Under the pieces are notes generated by a model, which saw only the letters and a program-made list of their open reading frames with translations, was not told the origin of the DNA and searched no databases. 64,000 nt of DNA from assembly GCF_004135735.1 (NCBI RefSeq), contig NZ_CP012670.1, positions 9,619,501 through 9,683,500 of the forward strand. Direction: 5' to 3'. The stretch comes from Sorangium cellulosum (GTDB lineage Bacteria > Myxococcota_A > Polyangia > Polyangiales > Polyangiaceae). Below, one piece after another: positions 1-7,923 of this stretch (the stretch's first letter is position 1; every line of letters begins with the position of its first letter). The position numbers were made by a program, and so were the translations under genes.

Positions 1-246
1 CAGCCGCGCTGTGCCGTGTCGCCCGGCGCGCGGCCGCGCCCGGGCGCACGCCCCGCGCGGCGGCAGGCGAGCGCGCGACAACCTCTCGTTCGTTCAGATG
101 GTCCGGGGAGGTGCGCGCAGGTGCTACGAACGTGCGGCGCCTGTCGTGGGTTGCCGGAGACGACGCAATTGCCGGTCTGTATACTGGTCCGCGACAGCAT
201 CTTATATCGTCATGCGAAACCCGCCGACACAGCAGGGTGCCACCAC

Positions 247-2076
247 ATGAGATCTTGGTCTTTCGTATCCATCGCCGCCGCCCTCGCCGCCCTCGCCGCG
301 GCGCCCGCGCCGGCGCGGGCGCAGGGCGCGCCCCAGGAGCCCGGGGGCATGGCGCTGAGCCGCTTCGTCCCGGCCCCGGCCGGGGACCGCATGTTCAGCG
401 TGCCGTCGCCGTTCTCGCCAGGCCACCTCACGCCTCACGTGATGCTGCTGGCCGACTACGCGAGCAATCCGCTCGTCCTCCGGCGCGAGCGCGACGACGC
501 GGAGCTCGGCGCGATCGTGGGCGATCAGCTCACGTTCCGGCTCAACGCGTCGCTCCCGCTCTGGAACAGGGTGAGCTTCGATCTCGACGCGCCCCTCACC
601 GCGCTGCAATCGGGGGACAGCCCGAGCGGCGGCGGCCAGGCGTTCGCGTCCCCGAGCGGCGCGGAGCTCGGCGATCTGCGGCTCGGCGCGCGGGTGGGGC
701 TCTTCGGCGCGTACCACGATCCGCTCCAGGTCGCGGTGGGCGCGTACCTCTGGCTGCCCACGGGCGCGGACGACTCCTACGTGAGCGACGGCAGCGTCCG
801 GGCGATGCCGTACCTCGCCGCCGGCGGACGCACCCGGGCGCTCGTGTGGTCGGCCGCGCTGGGCGCCGAGCTCCGGCGCTCGCAGTCGTTCGGCGGCGTG
901 ACGCAGGGGACGATGCTCATCCTGGGCGGCGGCGTCGGGTTCCTCGCCGCGGACGGCCGGCTCCAGGTCGGGCCGGAGATCAGCACCGCGATGGTGCTCG
1001 AGGACATCGACAGCCGCGCCGTCAACGCGGAGCTCCTCCTCGACGCGAGGTACCGGGTCCTCCCCTTCCTGGAGGCGGGGCTCGGCGTGGGGCCCGGGCT
1101 CACCTCGGGGATCGGGACGCCGGATCTGCGCGCCGTCGCGATGGCCGCCTTCACGCCGGAGCAGCACCCGCCGCCGCCGGACCGGGACGGCGACGGCATC
1201 GCCGACGCCGTCGACGCCTGCCCCTTCGTGGCGGGCGTCGCGAGCGACGACCCCAAGAAGCACGGCTGCCCGCCCCCGCCCGACAGGGACAAGGACGGCA
1301 TCGTCGACGCCGTCGACGCCTGCCCCTTCGCGGCGGGCGTCGCGAGCGACGACCCCAAGAAGCACGGCTGCCCGCCCCCGCCCGACAGGGACGAGGACGG
1401 CATCGTCGACGCCGTCGACGCCTGCCCCTTCGTGGCGGGCGTCGCGAGCGACGACCCCAAGAAGAACGGCTGCCCGCCGGACCGGGACGAGGACGGCGTG
1501 CCCGACGGCGAGGACGCCTGCCCGGACGTCAAGGGGGTCGCGTCGGAGGATCCGGCGACCAACGGCTGCCCGGGGGACACGGACGGCGACAGCTTCAAGG
1601 ACGACACGGACGCCTGCCCGAGGGAGAAGGGCTTCGCGGACGAGGACCCGACGAAGCACGGCTGCCCGAAGGCGGTGCGGGTGACCGAGAAGCACGTCGT
1701 GATCCTCCAGCAGGTGCAGTTCGACACGGCCAAGGCCACCATCAAGCCGGTGAGCGACCCGCTGCTCGACGAGGTCGCCCAGGTCCTGAAGGAGCACCCG
1801 GAGATCGTGCTCATCGAGATCGAGGGCCACACCGACGACCGCGGCACCGACGAGTACAACCGGGTGCTGTCGCAGAACCGCGCCAACTCGGTCATGGCGG
1901 CGCTGGTCCGCCGCGGCATCGACGCGACGCGGCTGACGGCGCAGGGCTATGGCCGGAGCCAGCCCCTCGCCGACAACAAGACGGAGGCAGGGAGGCAGAG
2001 GAACCGGCGCGTCCAGTTCAACATCATCAAGAAGGCCGCGAACAGACCGCAGGCTGAGACGGGAGAGAAGCGATGA
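247..2076 (+). CDS. OmpA-family outer-membrane protein with TSP3 repeats
   Basis: 609 aa. The ATG at 247 is chosen because it opens directly into a signal peptide (MRSWSF, then an Ala-rich core ending near ARAQ); starts further upstream add no plausible peptide. Residues about 27-306 look like an outer-membrane beta-barrel. Residues about 308-475 are five calcium-binding thrombospondin type 3 repeats (DRDGDGIADAVDACP type), the first three nearly identical 34-aa units. Residues about 490-600 are an OmpA C-terminal peptidoglycan-binding domain with the EGHTDDRG motif and an NRANSV helix. The likely role is tethering the outer membrane to the cell wall. A TATACT box lies at 180-185 but no matching -35 is clear. 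The stop overlaps the next start by four bases, so the two genes are probably co-translated. The domain calls are strong; the specific function is unknown. Confidence 0.87.
   Translation: MRSWSFVSIAAALAALAAAPAPARAQGAPQEPGGMALSRFVPAPAGDRMFSVPSPFSPGHLTPHVMLLADYASNPLVLRRERDDAELGAIVGDQLTFRLNASLPLWNRVSFDLDAPLTALQSGDSPSGGGQAFASPSGAELGDLRLGARVGLFGAYHDPLQVAVGAYLWLPTGADDSYVSDGSVRAMPYLAAGGRTRALVWSAALGAELRRSQSFGGVTQGTMLILGGGVGFLAADGRLQVGPEISTAMVLEDIDSRAVNAELLLDARYRVLPFLEAGLGVGPGLTSGIGTPDLRAVAMAAFTPEQHPPPPDRDGDGIADAVDACPFVAGVASDDPKKHGCPPPPDRDKDGIVDAVDACPFAAGVASDDPKKHGCPPPPDRDEDGIVDAVDACPFVAGVASDDPKKNGCPPDRDEDGVPDGEDACPDVKGVASEDPATNGCPGDTDGDSFKDDTDACPREKGFADEDPTKHGCPKAVRVTEKHVVILQQVQFDTAKATIKPVSDPLLDEVAQVLKEHPEIVLIEIEGHTDDRGTDEYNRVLSQNRANSVMAALVRRGIDATRLTAQGYGRSQPLADNKTEAGRQRNRRVQFNIIKKAANRPQAETGEKR
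1168..1476 (+). repeat. 102-nt in-frame tandem repeat coding for TSP3 units
   Basis: Three nearly identical 102-nt units, each coding for 34 residues from PPPPDRD to HGC. They differ by a few substitutions such as FVAGV versus FAAGV. Two more diverged units follow downstream. Confidence 0.8.
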
Positions 2077-3806
2077 GAAAGCAGTTGAGCATCACGGGGC
2101 TCGCGTCCCTCACGCTGATCGGCCTCACGGCCGCCAGCGCGACGGCCGAGCCCAAGCTGCGCGTGCAGGTCGAGCAGCCGGGCGACTTCGCGCTCATCGG
2201 GAGCTCGCTCGGCCAGGAGTGCCGCCGCGCGACGCCGAGCCCGATGGCCGGCACGGTCGGCGATTGCGGCGAGTCGACCGTCGAGTCGGGCCCCGACCTC
2301 TTCTGGCGCTCCGACTCGCCCGCGGAGGGCCGGGCCGAGGCCAACCTCGATATCGCCCCGGAGGCGGCGCGCACGACCGCGGTGCTGACGCTGCCCGAGG
2401 GCGCGACGGTGACCCACGCGTTCCTGTACTGGGCGGCGCGCAACACGGCCGGCGCCGACCAGGAGGTCGAGCTCCACCACGAGGGCGGCGAGGGCGGCGC
2501 GGTCACCGCGATCGACTCGGTCGAGACGGTGATCAACCAGGGGCGCCCGGACGAGACGCACAACTACCAGTCGGTCGCCGACATCACCGCGATCGTGAAG
2601 GAGAGCGGGCCGGGGGCGTACCGGGTGGGCGGCGTGGACGTCGTCGACGTCCGGAACAGCGACGACGACGTGGTGTTCGCGGCCTGGTGGATGGTGGTGT
2701 TCTACGAGGCGCCGAGGTCGCCGATGCGCAACCTCGCGCTGTTCGACGGCCTCGACCGGGTCTCGCAGGGCAACTCGCAGCGCGTGGAGCTCTCGGGCTT
2801 CAAGGTGCCCGACGCCGGGTTCAGCGCGAAGCTGGGGATCATCGCGTTCGAGGGCGACAACACGAACTCGGGCGACAGCGTCTTCTTCAACCCCAAGAAC
2901 CCGGGCAAGCCCGACGTGGCCGAGGCGCTGAGCGACGCGATGAACCCGGCCGACAACTTCTTCAACAGCACCCGCTCGGCGTTCGGAAAGCCGGTGTCGG
3001 TCGAGGGCGATCTCCCGAGGATCCCGGGCACGCCGCAGAGCATGTCGGGGGTCGACATCGACATCGTCGACGTGAGCGCGAAGCTCGTGCCGGGGCAGGA
3101 GCGGGCCACGCTGGTGGCCACGAGCACCCAGGAGCTCTTCTTCCTCGCGGGCTGGGTGACCTCGATCGCCAACATCGGGCACGACTTCAGCAAGTCGAGC
3201 AAGGTGGCCACGGACCTCGGCGGGCTGCCGACGTACCGCGGCGACGTCGTCGAATACCGCATCACGGCGTCGAACACGGGCAACGACGAGGCCGTGGGCG
3301 CGGTGCTGACCGACCCGCTGCCGCCCTTCGTGACGTTCGTCCCCGGGTCGCTGGAGATCGTCGAGGGGCCCGGCGCCGGGCCCCAGACGGACGCGCCGGG
3401 CGACGACCGCGCCGACTACGATCCCGGGGCGCGGACCGTCACGTTCCGGCTCGGCGACGGGGCGGACGGGGCGCAGGGCGGCCGCATCCCCGCGGGGGAG
3501 AGCGTGACGGTGCGCTTCGCGGTCACGATCGACGAGGACGCGCCGGATGTCATCGCGAACCAGGCGAAGATCTCCGCCGCGGGCGCGCTCGGCGCCCCGC
3601 GCAGCGACGACCTGACGGACGGCAACGGCGACGGCGCGGGCGCGCCGCCGACCGAGCTCGCGGTGGAGCCCGAGCGCTTCTACGCGGTCGGGAGCGGCGT
3701 GTTCGGGCCGTGCGCGGCCAGCCCTGGAGGCCGGACCGGGGGCGCCGCCTGGCTCGCCGCGGGCCTCGCGCTCGCGGGGCTCCTGCGCCGGCGGCGCCGC
3801 GGCTAG
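2073..3806 (+). CDS. Secreted DUF11-domain surface protein with possible C-terminal anchor
   Basis: 577 aa. It starts in an ATGA overlap with the OmpA-like gene and has a purine-rich ribosome site (gggagag) six bases upstream. Residues 1-26 are a signal peptide (MRKQLSITG to ATAEP). The middle is a beta-rich extracellular region. Residues about 385-520 match the DUF11 type, with the conserved stretch VVEYRITASNTGN followed by LTDPLPPFVTF. The C-terminus has a Cys (GPCAAS), a hydrophobic helix and a run of five arginines, which is the layout of the myxobacterial MYXO-CTERM sorting signal. I infer a cell-surface protein made together with its OmpA-like neighbour. The partner and ligand are unknown. 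The anchor call is less certain than the DUF11 call. Confidence 0.82.
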   Translation: MRKQLSITGLASLTLIGLTAASATAEPKLRVQVEQPGDFALIGSSLGQECRRATPSPMAGTVGDCGESTVESGPDLFWRSDSPAEGRAEANLDIAPEAARTTAVLTLPEGATVTHAFLYWAARNTAGADQEVELHHEGGEGGAVTAIDSVETVINQGRPDETHNYQSVADITAIVKESGPGAYRVGGVDVVDVRNSDDDVVFAAWWMVVFYEAPRSPMRNLALFDGLDRVSQGNSQRVELSGFKVPDAGFSAKLGIIAFEGDNTNSGDSVFFNPKNPGKPDVAEALSDAMNPADNFFNSTRSAFGKPVSVEGDLPRIPGTPQSMSGVDIDIVDVSAKLVPGQERATLVATSTQELFFLAGWVTSIANIGHDFSKSSKVATDLGGLPTYRGDVVEYRITASNTGNDEAVGAVLTDPLPPFVTFVPGSLEIVEGPGAGPQTDAPGDDRADYDPGARTVTFRLGDGADGAQGGRIPAGESVTVRFAVTIDEDAPDVIANQAKISAAGALGAPRSDDLTDGNGDGAGAPPTELAVEPERFYAVGSGVFGPCAASPGGRTGGAAWLAAGLALAGLLRRRRRG

Positions 3807-3900
3807 CTCTACTGCATCGGCCTGGAAAGCGAACCGCCATGCCGCCAACGGCGCCGAGAAATAGGGAGAACAGGAGGGGGAGCTGCTGGGACGGCCCTCC

Positions 3901-3966
3901 CCCTCTCCTCTTGGCGGCCTTGGTACCTTGGCCCCCTCTCCTCTTGGCGGCCTTGGTACCTTGGCG
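3901..3966 (+). repeat. 32-bp tandem duplication in a convergent gap
   Basis: Two consecutive copies of a 32-bp unit containing cttggcggccttggtacc lie between the convergent DUF11 and nuclease genes. Each carries a GGTACC site. I see no gene or clear terminator in the 274-base gap. Confidence 0.75.
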
Positions 3967-4080
3967 GCTCTTCTGCTGATCCGGGGCAACTTCCCGCAGT
4001 GGTGCTAGCCCCGGGCGCGCATCCCACGACGGCCCGCACGCCGGTGGCGGGCCGGCGGCTCCGGCCGCGGCCCGCGCCGT

Positions 4081-7000
4081 TCACTCCGCCGCGTAGTAGC
4101 AGACCTCGAGCTTCGGCCTGCGCGCGACGTCACCGTGCTCGCTCGCACGGAAATCGGTCCTGTCGACGGCGTCGATCAGGGCGACACCATGGTTCGGCTG
4201 GACGCCGTCGACCCAGCCCTGGACGAGCGATGTCAGCCCGGCGGACGCGAGCGCGTCGGTCTGCGCGAGCGTGAGGAGCGAGGCCTCGATGGCCGGGCTG
4301 TAGCCGCCGAAGTTGCCGGCGTCGACGGTCGCCTCGTCCCAGGCGCCGCTCACGCGGTGCACGGTGACGGCGCTGCCGGCGGGCTTCCAGGCGTACGACA
4401 GGGAGAGGGTCGCCGACGCCACGCGCGAGCCCGCGGGGATGAAGGAGAGATCGAAGGCGACCAGCGCCGTCAGCGGGCGCTCCGCGACCGCGCTGGTGAG
4501 GAGATAAGGATACCCGCCGTACGACCAGCCGATCGTGGCGTCCTCGACGAGGGCGTCCTGCACGCCGCCGAACGTGCCGCGCTGGACGCGGACGCACGCG
4601 AGGTCGCAGGCATCGCCGGTCCCGTCGCCGTCCGAGTCCGCCTGGCGGGGGTTGGGCGCCGCGGGGCAGTTGTCGAGCGCGTCAGGGATGCCGTCACCAT
4701 CCAGGTCCGGCGCGATGCGGAACCGCGCCACGCCGGGATCGTGGTCGCTGGCCTGGTCGGCGAACTCCGCGTTGACGTGGACGACATCGAAGCCGATGAG
4801 CTTCGGCCCCGCCAGGCCGGGGCTGACCAGCACGTGATCGAGCACCTGGCCATTGCCGTCGTACACGTACGTATAGCGCTCCTCGGGCGGGAGCGTCTCG
4901 ATCAGCGTGGTCAGCCCCGCGCCCTTGAGGACCTCGAGGGGCGCCGAGAACTGGAAGTCGTTCAGGTCGCCCAGGACCACGACGTTCGCGGACGGGTCGC
5001 GATCGAGGATCTGCCGCACGAAGCCGGCGACCACGGCCGCCTGCTGCAGCCGCTGCGCCTCGCTCGAGAGGGTCGGGGGCTGGAAGCGCCCGCTCAGCGG
5101 CTCGTCGCCGCCCTTGGAGCTCCAGTGGTTGGCCACCACGAACAGCGGCTGGCCGTTCCAGCGGAGCTCGCCCGCGAGCGGCTTGCGGCTGCTCGTGAAG
5201 GCCGGGTTGGCCGGGTCGATGCGGCCGGGGCTGTACCGCAGCGCGACGCCGCCCGCCTCGCCGACGACCTCGTTGGGCGTGAGGGCTCCCGCGCCCGGGC
5301 GGTCGACGAACTCGAGGCCGCGGTCGGTCCGGAACAGGAAGCCCACGCGGATGTTGCCGCCCGGCTGGCCGCCGTCCGCGCCGTCGACCGGGTCGATGCT
5401 CCGGAACGCGTACGTCGGCCCGCCCGGCACGGCCGCGACCGCGGCGATGAGCCGCGCGAACGTCTGCGAGGCGTCCACCACGCCGTCGTTGGTCGGGCCC
5501 GTGTCGTCCTGGATCTCCTCGAGCGCGACGAGGTCGGGGCCGCCGAGGTGGTCGACGAGGATCCGCGCGAGGCGGTCGAACTTCTCCTGCGGATCCCCCG
5601 GATCGAGGTTCTCGACGTTGAACGCGGCGACGTCGAGATCATCGGCGCCCCGCGCTCCCAGCGACACGGTCTCGCGCGTGAGCGCCGAGGTCGCCGCGGG
5701 GAGCCCGTCGCCGACGGGCAGGAGCTTGAAGTTGGCGAAGTTGTAGTCGATCGTGCCCACGATGGGCCCGGCGAACGTCGCGCCGACGTCGAGCGCCGGC
5801 GGTGAGGCCCGCAGGGGGAGCTGGAGCAGGATCCGCTCCGGGTTGGCGTCGCCGGGGCCGAGGACGATGGCGCCGCGCGCGCTGCGCGGGCCGGCCGCGG
5901 CGCCGGTCGCGTCGTCGCGGTCGCCGGGGATCAGCGCCATCTCCGCGGTGCCCGAGCTCGTGAACGTGCGGGTGGGGCCCACGACGACCGGGCTGTTCAG
6001 GCTCACCCGCATGCCCTCGAGGCTCTCCCAGAAATCGAGGCCGTCGGCCTCGGGGTCGAAGTCGCCCGCGCTCTCCACGTTGCCGCTCGCGTCGTCCTCG
6101 ATGACCTGCGCCGGGGGCCTGCGCGCGCCGGGCGCGAAGCCGATCGGGACCGGGGCCGGCAGCGCATGGCCGCTCGAGAGGACGGTGATCTGCGGGCGGC
6201 TGAGCTCCGTGACGGTCAGGTTGTTGTACCCGCTGCCGCGGGCGGGCGTGCACGGCGCGGCGCAGCCGCCGCGGAACTCGACCACCTCGCCGGCGAGCTC
6301 GACGAGGTCGCCCGGGCTCACCGCCGGGGCGGCGCCGGTGAAGACGAACAGCCCCTCCGAGGTGGCCGGATCGCCGTCCGGCTCCGCCGACTCGACGGTG
6401 AAGCCGTTGCCGCGCAGGCTCGCGACGACGCCCGTCGTCCTCACGACGGCGCCCGCGAGCGGCGACAGGTGCGCGCGCCCCTGGATGTCGTGGATGGCGA
6501 CGACCGGCGGGGGGTCGTCGACCGGCGGGGGGTCGTCGACCGGCGGGGGGTCGTCGACCGGCGGGACGTCGTCGCCGCACGCGGACACGGCGGCCAGGGT
6601 GTTGCGCGGGGTGGGCGCCCCGGTCGCGAGGTCGTCGGCGTTGCTGGACGTGTCCCGGCAGCCCGCGCGCCGCCGGACCGAGGCCGTCGCGTTGGCCGTC
6701 CCCGGCGCCGGCGCGGAGCCCTCGAAATAGGTGGCGCCGCCGTAGCCGACGAGATCCTCGAGCAGCGCCTCCTGGGCCGTCGAGCACGGGGACGACCCGC
6801 CGTTGCAGCCGAGGCCCGCGGCGCCCCGGACCAGCGCGACCTTCCCCGCCGAGCCGCTCAGGTTGATGGGGGTCGCGTCGACGACGTCGGGGGCCGGGAG
6901 CGGGGCGCCGTTGCCCGACCCCGCGGCCCCCTGGACGAGCAGGTACTGGCCGGGTTGCAAGGTGATCGCGGGCAGCTCCGTGCGCTGCGAGGCCGTGGCC

Positions 7001-7341
7001 CCGAGGGTGCCCGTGCCGGTGGCGCTCGCGTACTGGATGGACCACCCCGCGAGGGACACCGGGCTGCTCGATCGGTTGAACAGCTCGACGAAGTCGTGGG
7101 TGTAGGCGGCGCCGGCGTTGCCGCCGCCGCCGTACACCTGGCTGATGACCACGCGCCCGCCCGGGAGGGTGACGGCCTGCTCGGCGCGACCGAGCTCGCC
7201 GTCGGCCGGCGCGCCGCCGCAGCCGCAGGCGGTCGCGAGCGCCATGACCGCCGTCCACCGGAGGCGGCGGCGCCGGAGCGGAGAATCCCAACCACGCGAG
7301 AGACACGAGCCGGCGCGCTCGGACCAGGAGAGGTTTCGCAC
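4081..7341 (-). CDS. ExeM/NucH-like extracellular endonuclease lipoprotein
   Basis: 1086 aa from the GTG at 7341, chosen because AGGTG sits five bases upstream; an in-frame GTG at 7407 is the alternative. A lipobox (ALATAC) gives a lipoprotein signal. In order: lamin-tail domain (about 57-210, ISQVYGGGGNAGA, FVELFN), a PPVDD linker repeated four times, OB-fold/ExeM-type region (about 285-545), then an endonuclease/exonuclease/phosphatase domain (about 565-870). The last carries FNVENL, the metal-ligand Glu in LEEIQD, GDLND and the terminal SDHDP. A TSP3 pair (about 877-912) and a C-terminal DNRLRE domain (about 930-1085) follow. The family degrades extracellular DNA, so nutrient scavenging or biofilm turnover is likely. 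The C-terminal domain resembles the N-terminal domain of the protein at 15431-17749. Confidence 0.85.
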   Translation of the reverse strand: MRNLSWSERAGSCLSRGWDSPLRRRRLRWTAVMALATACGCGGAPADGELGRAEQAVTLPGGRVVISQVYGGGGNAGAAYTHDFVELFNRSSSPVSLAGWSIQYASATGTGTLGATASQRTELPAITLQPGQYLLVQGAAGSGNGAPLPAPDVVDATPINLSGSAGKVALVRGAAGLGCNGGSSPCSTAQEALLEDLVGYGGATYFEGSAPAPGTANATASVRRRAGCRDTSSNADDLATGAPTPRNTLAAVSACGDDVPPVDDPPPVDDPPPVDDPPPVVAIHDIQGRAHLSPLAGAVVRTTGVVASLRGNGFTVESAEPDGDPATSEGLFVFTGAAPAVSPGDLVELAGEVVEFRGGCAAPCTPARGSGYNNLTVTELSRPQITVLSSGHALPAPVPIGFAPGARRPPAQVIEDDASGNVESAGDFDPEADGLDFWESLEGMRVSLNSPVVVGPTRTFTSSGTAEMALIPGDRDDATGAAAGPRSARGAIVLGPGDANPERILLQLPLRASPPALDVGATFAGPIVGTIDYNFANFKLLPVGDGLPAATSALTRETVSLGARGADDLDVAAFNVENLDPGDPQEKFDRLARILVDHLGGPDLVALEEIQDDTGPTNDGVVDASQTFARLIAAVAAVPGGPTYAFRSIDPVDGADGGQPGGNIRVGFLFRTDRGLEFVDRPGAGALTPNEVVGEAGGVALRYSPGRIDPANPAFTSSRKPLAGELRWNGQPLFVVANHWSSKGGDEPLSGRFQPPTLSSEAQRLQQAAVVAGFVRQILDRDPSANVVVLGDLNDFQFSAPLEVLKGAGLTTLIETLPPEERYTYVYDGNGQVLDHVLVSPGLAGPKLIGFDVVHVNAEFADQASDHDPGVARFRIAPDLDGDGIPDALDNCPAAPNPRQADSDGDGTGDACDLACVRVQRGTFGGVQDALVEDATIGWSYGGYPYLLTSAVAERPLTALVAFDLSFIPAGSRVASATLSLSYAWKPAGSAVTVHRVSGAWDEATVDAGNFGGYSPAIEASLLTLAQTDALASAGLTSLVQGWVDGVQPNHGVALIDAVDRTDFRASEHGDVARRPKLEVCYYAAE

Positions 7342-7923
7342 GATGACACCTAATGGCGTTGAGGGAGCGATTGCAGGGAACGGGCGCTGCAGCGCAGCAG
7401 CAGCCACGGTGACACTATGGCCCTTCGAACATCACGCCTGCAACGTCCTCATGGAGCGTTGATGACCTGCCCGATTGCCCCCTGGGCGGAACCCGGCCAG
7501 CCCCCGCGCCTGGCGCCCGGCGCCGGGTCGCTGATTGCAGCGAGATCATCGGCGAGGCGTGCGACGCATGTCACGCTCCAGCCGTGACATGTCACACCCC
7601 GGCCGTGACATGCCACGCTCCAGCCGTGACATGCCCCGCTCGCGACCGGTCATGCCGCCGGCGCGCGCCCCCGGCCGAGGGCACGCCTCGACCGGGCTTT
7701 CGGCGGATGTGCCACGAGCAGCCGGGCCTGGGGGAGGCGCGCGGTCAGGGTGGGCGCGGCGCGTCGACTGGCACCCCCCTTGCTCGGCGCCCGCTGGCCG
7801 AGGTTCAGGCTGGCTCCGGGGAGACCCGAAGTCTCGACCGCTCGCGAGCTTGCCTTCCTCGTTCTTGGCTGGGCGCGTAGCAGCTCACGCGCCTTTCACC
7901 TGCTCCACAAGAGGACCGTTTCC
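7342..7923. other. Divergent intergenic region
   Basis: 582 bases between the divergent nuclease and RCC1 genes. It must hold both promoters, but I see no convincing -35/-10 pair. The notable content is the 21-bp repeat array at 7567-7650. Short open frames here are low-complexity and not supported. Confidence 0.5.
7567..7650 (+). repeat. Four 21-bp repeats containing a GTGACATGTCAC palindrome
   Basis: Units start at 7567, 7588, 7609 and 7630 (consensus catgtcacgctccagccgtga; the last is diverged). The junction of the first two makes a perfect 12-bp palindrome, GTGACATGTCAC, at 7584-7595; the next junction has a one-base variant. The 21-bp spacing is two helical turns, as expected for a phased operator array, but no regulator is known. 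Confidence 0.6.

Noticed and set aside
7567..7650. Possible CRISPR array from regularly spaced repeats
   Set aside because: Units are contiguous 21-mers with no unique spacers, and there are no cas genes.
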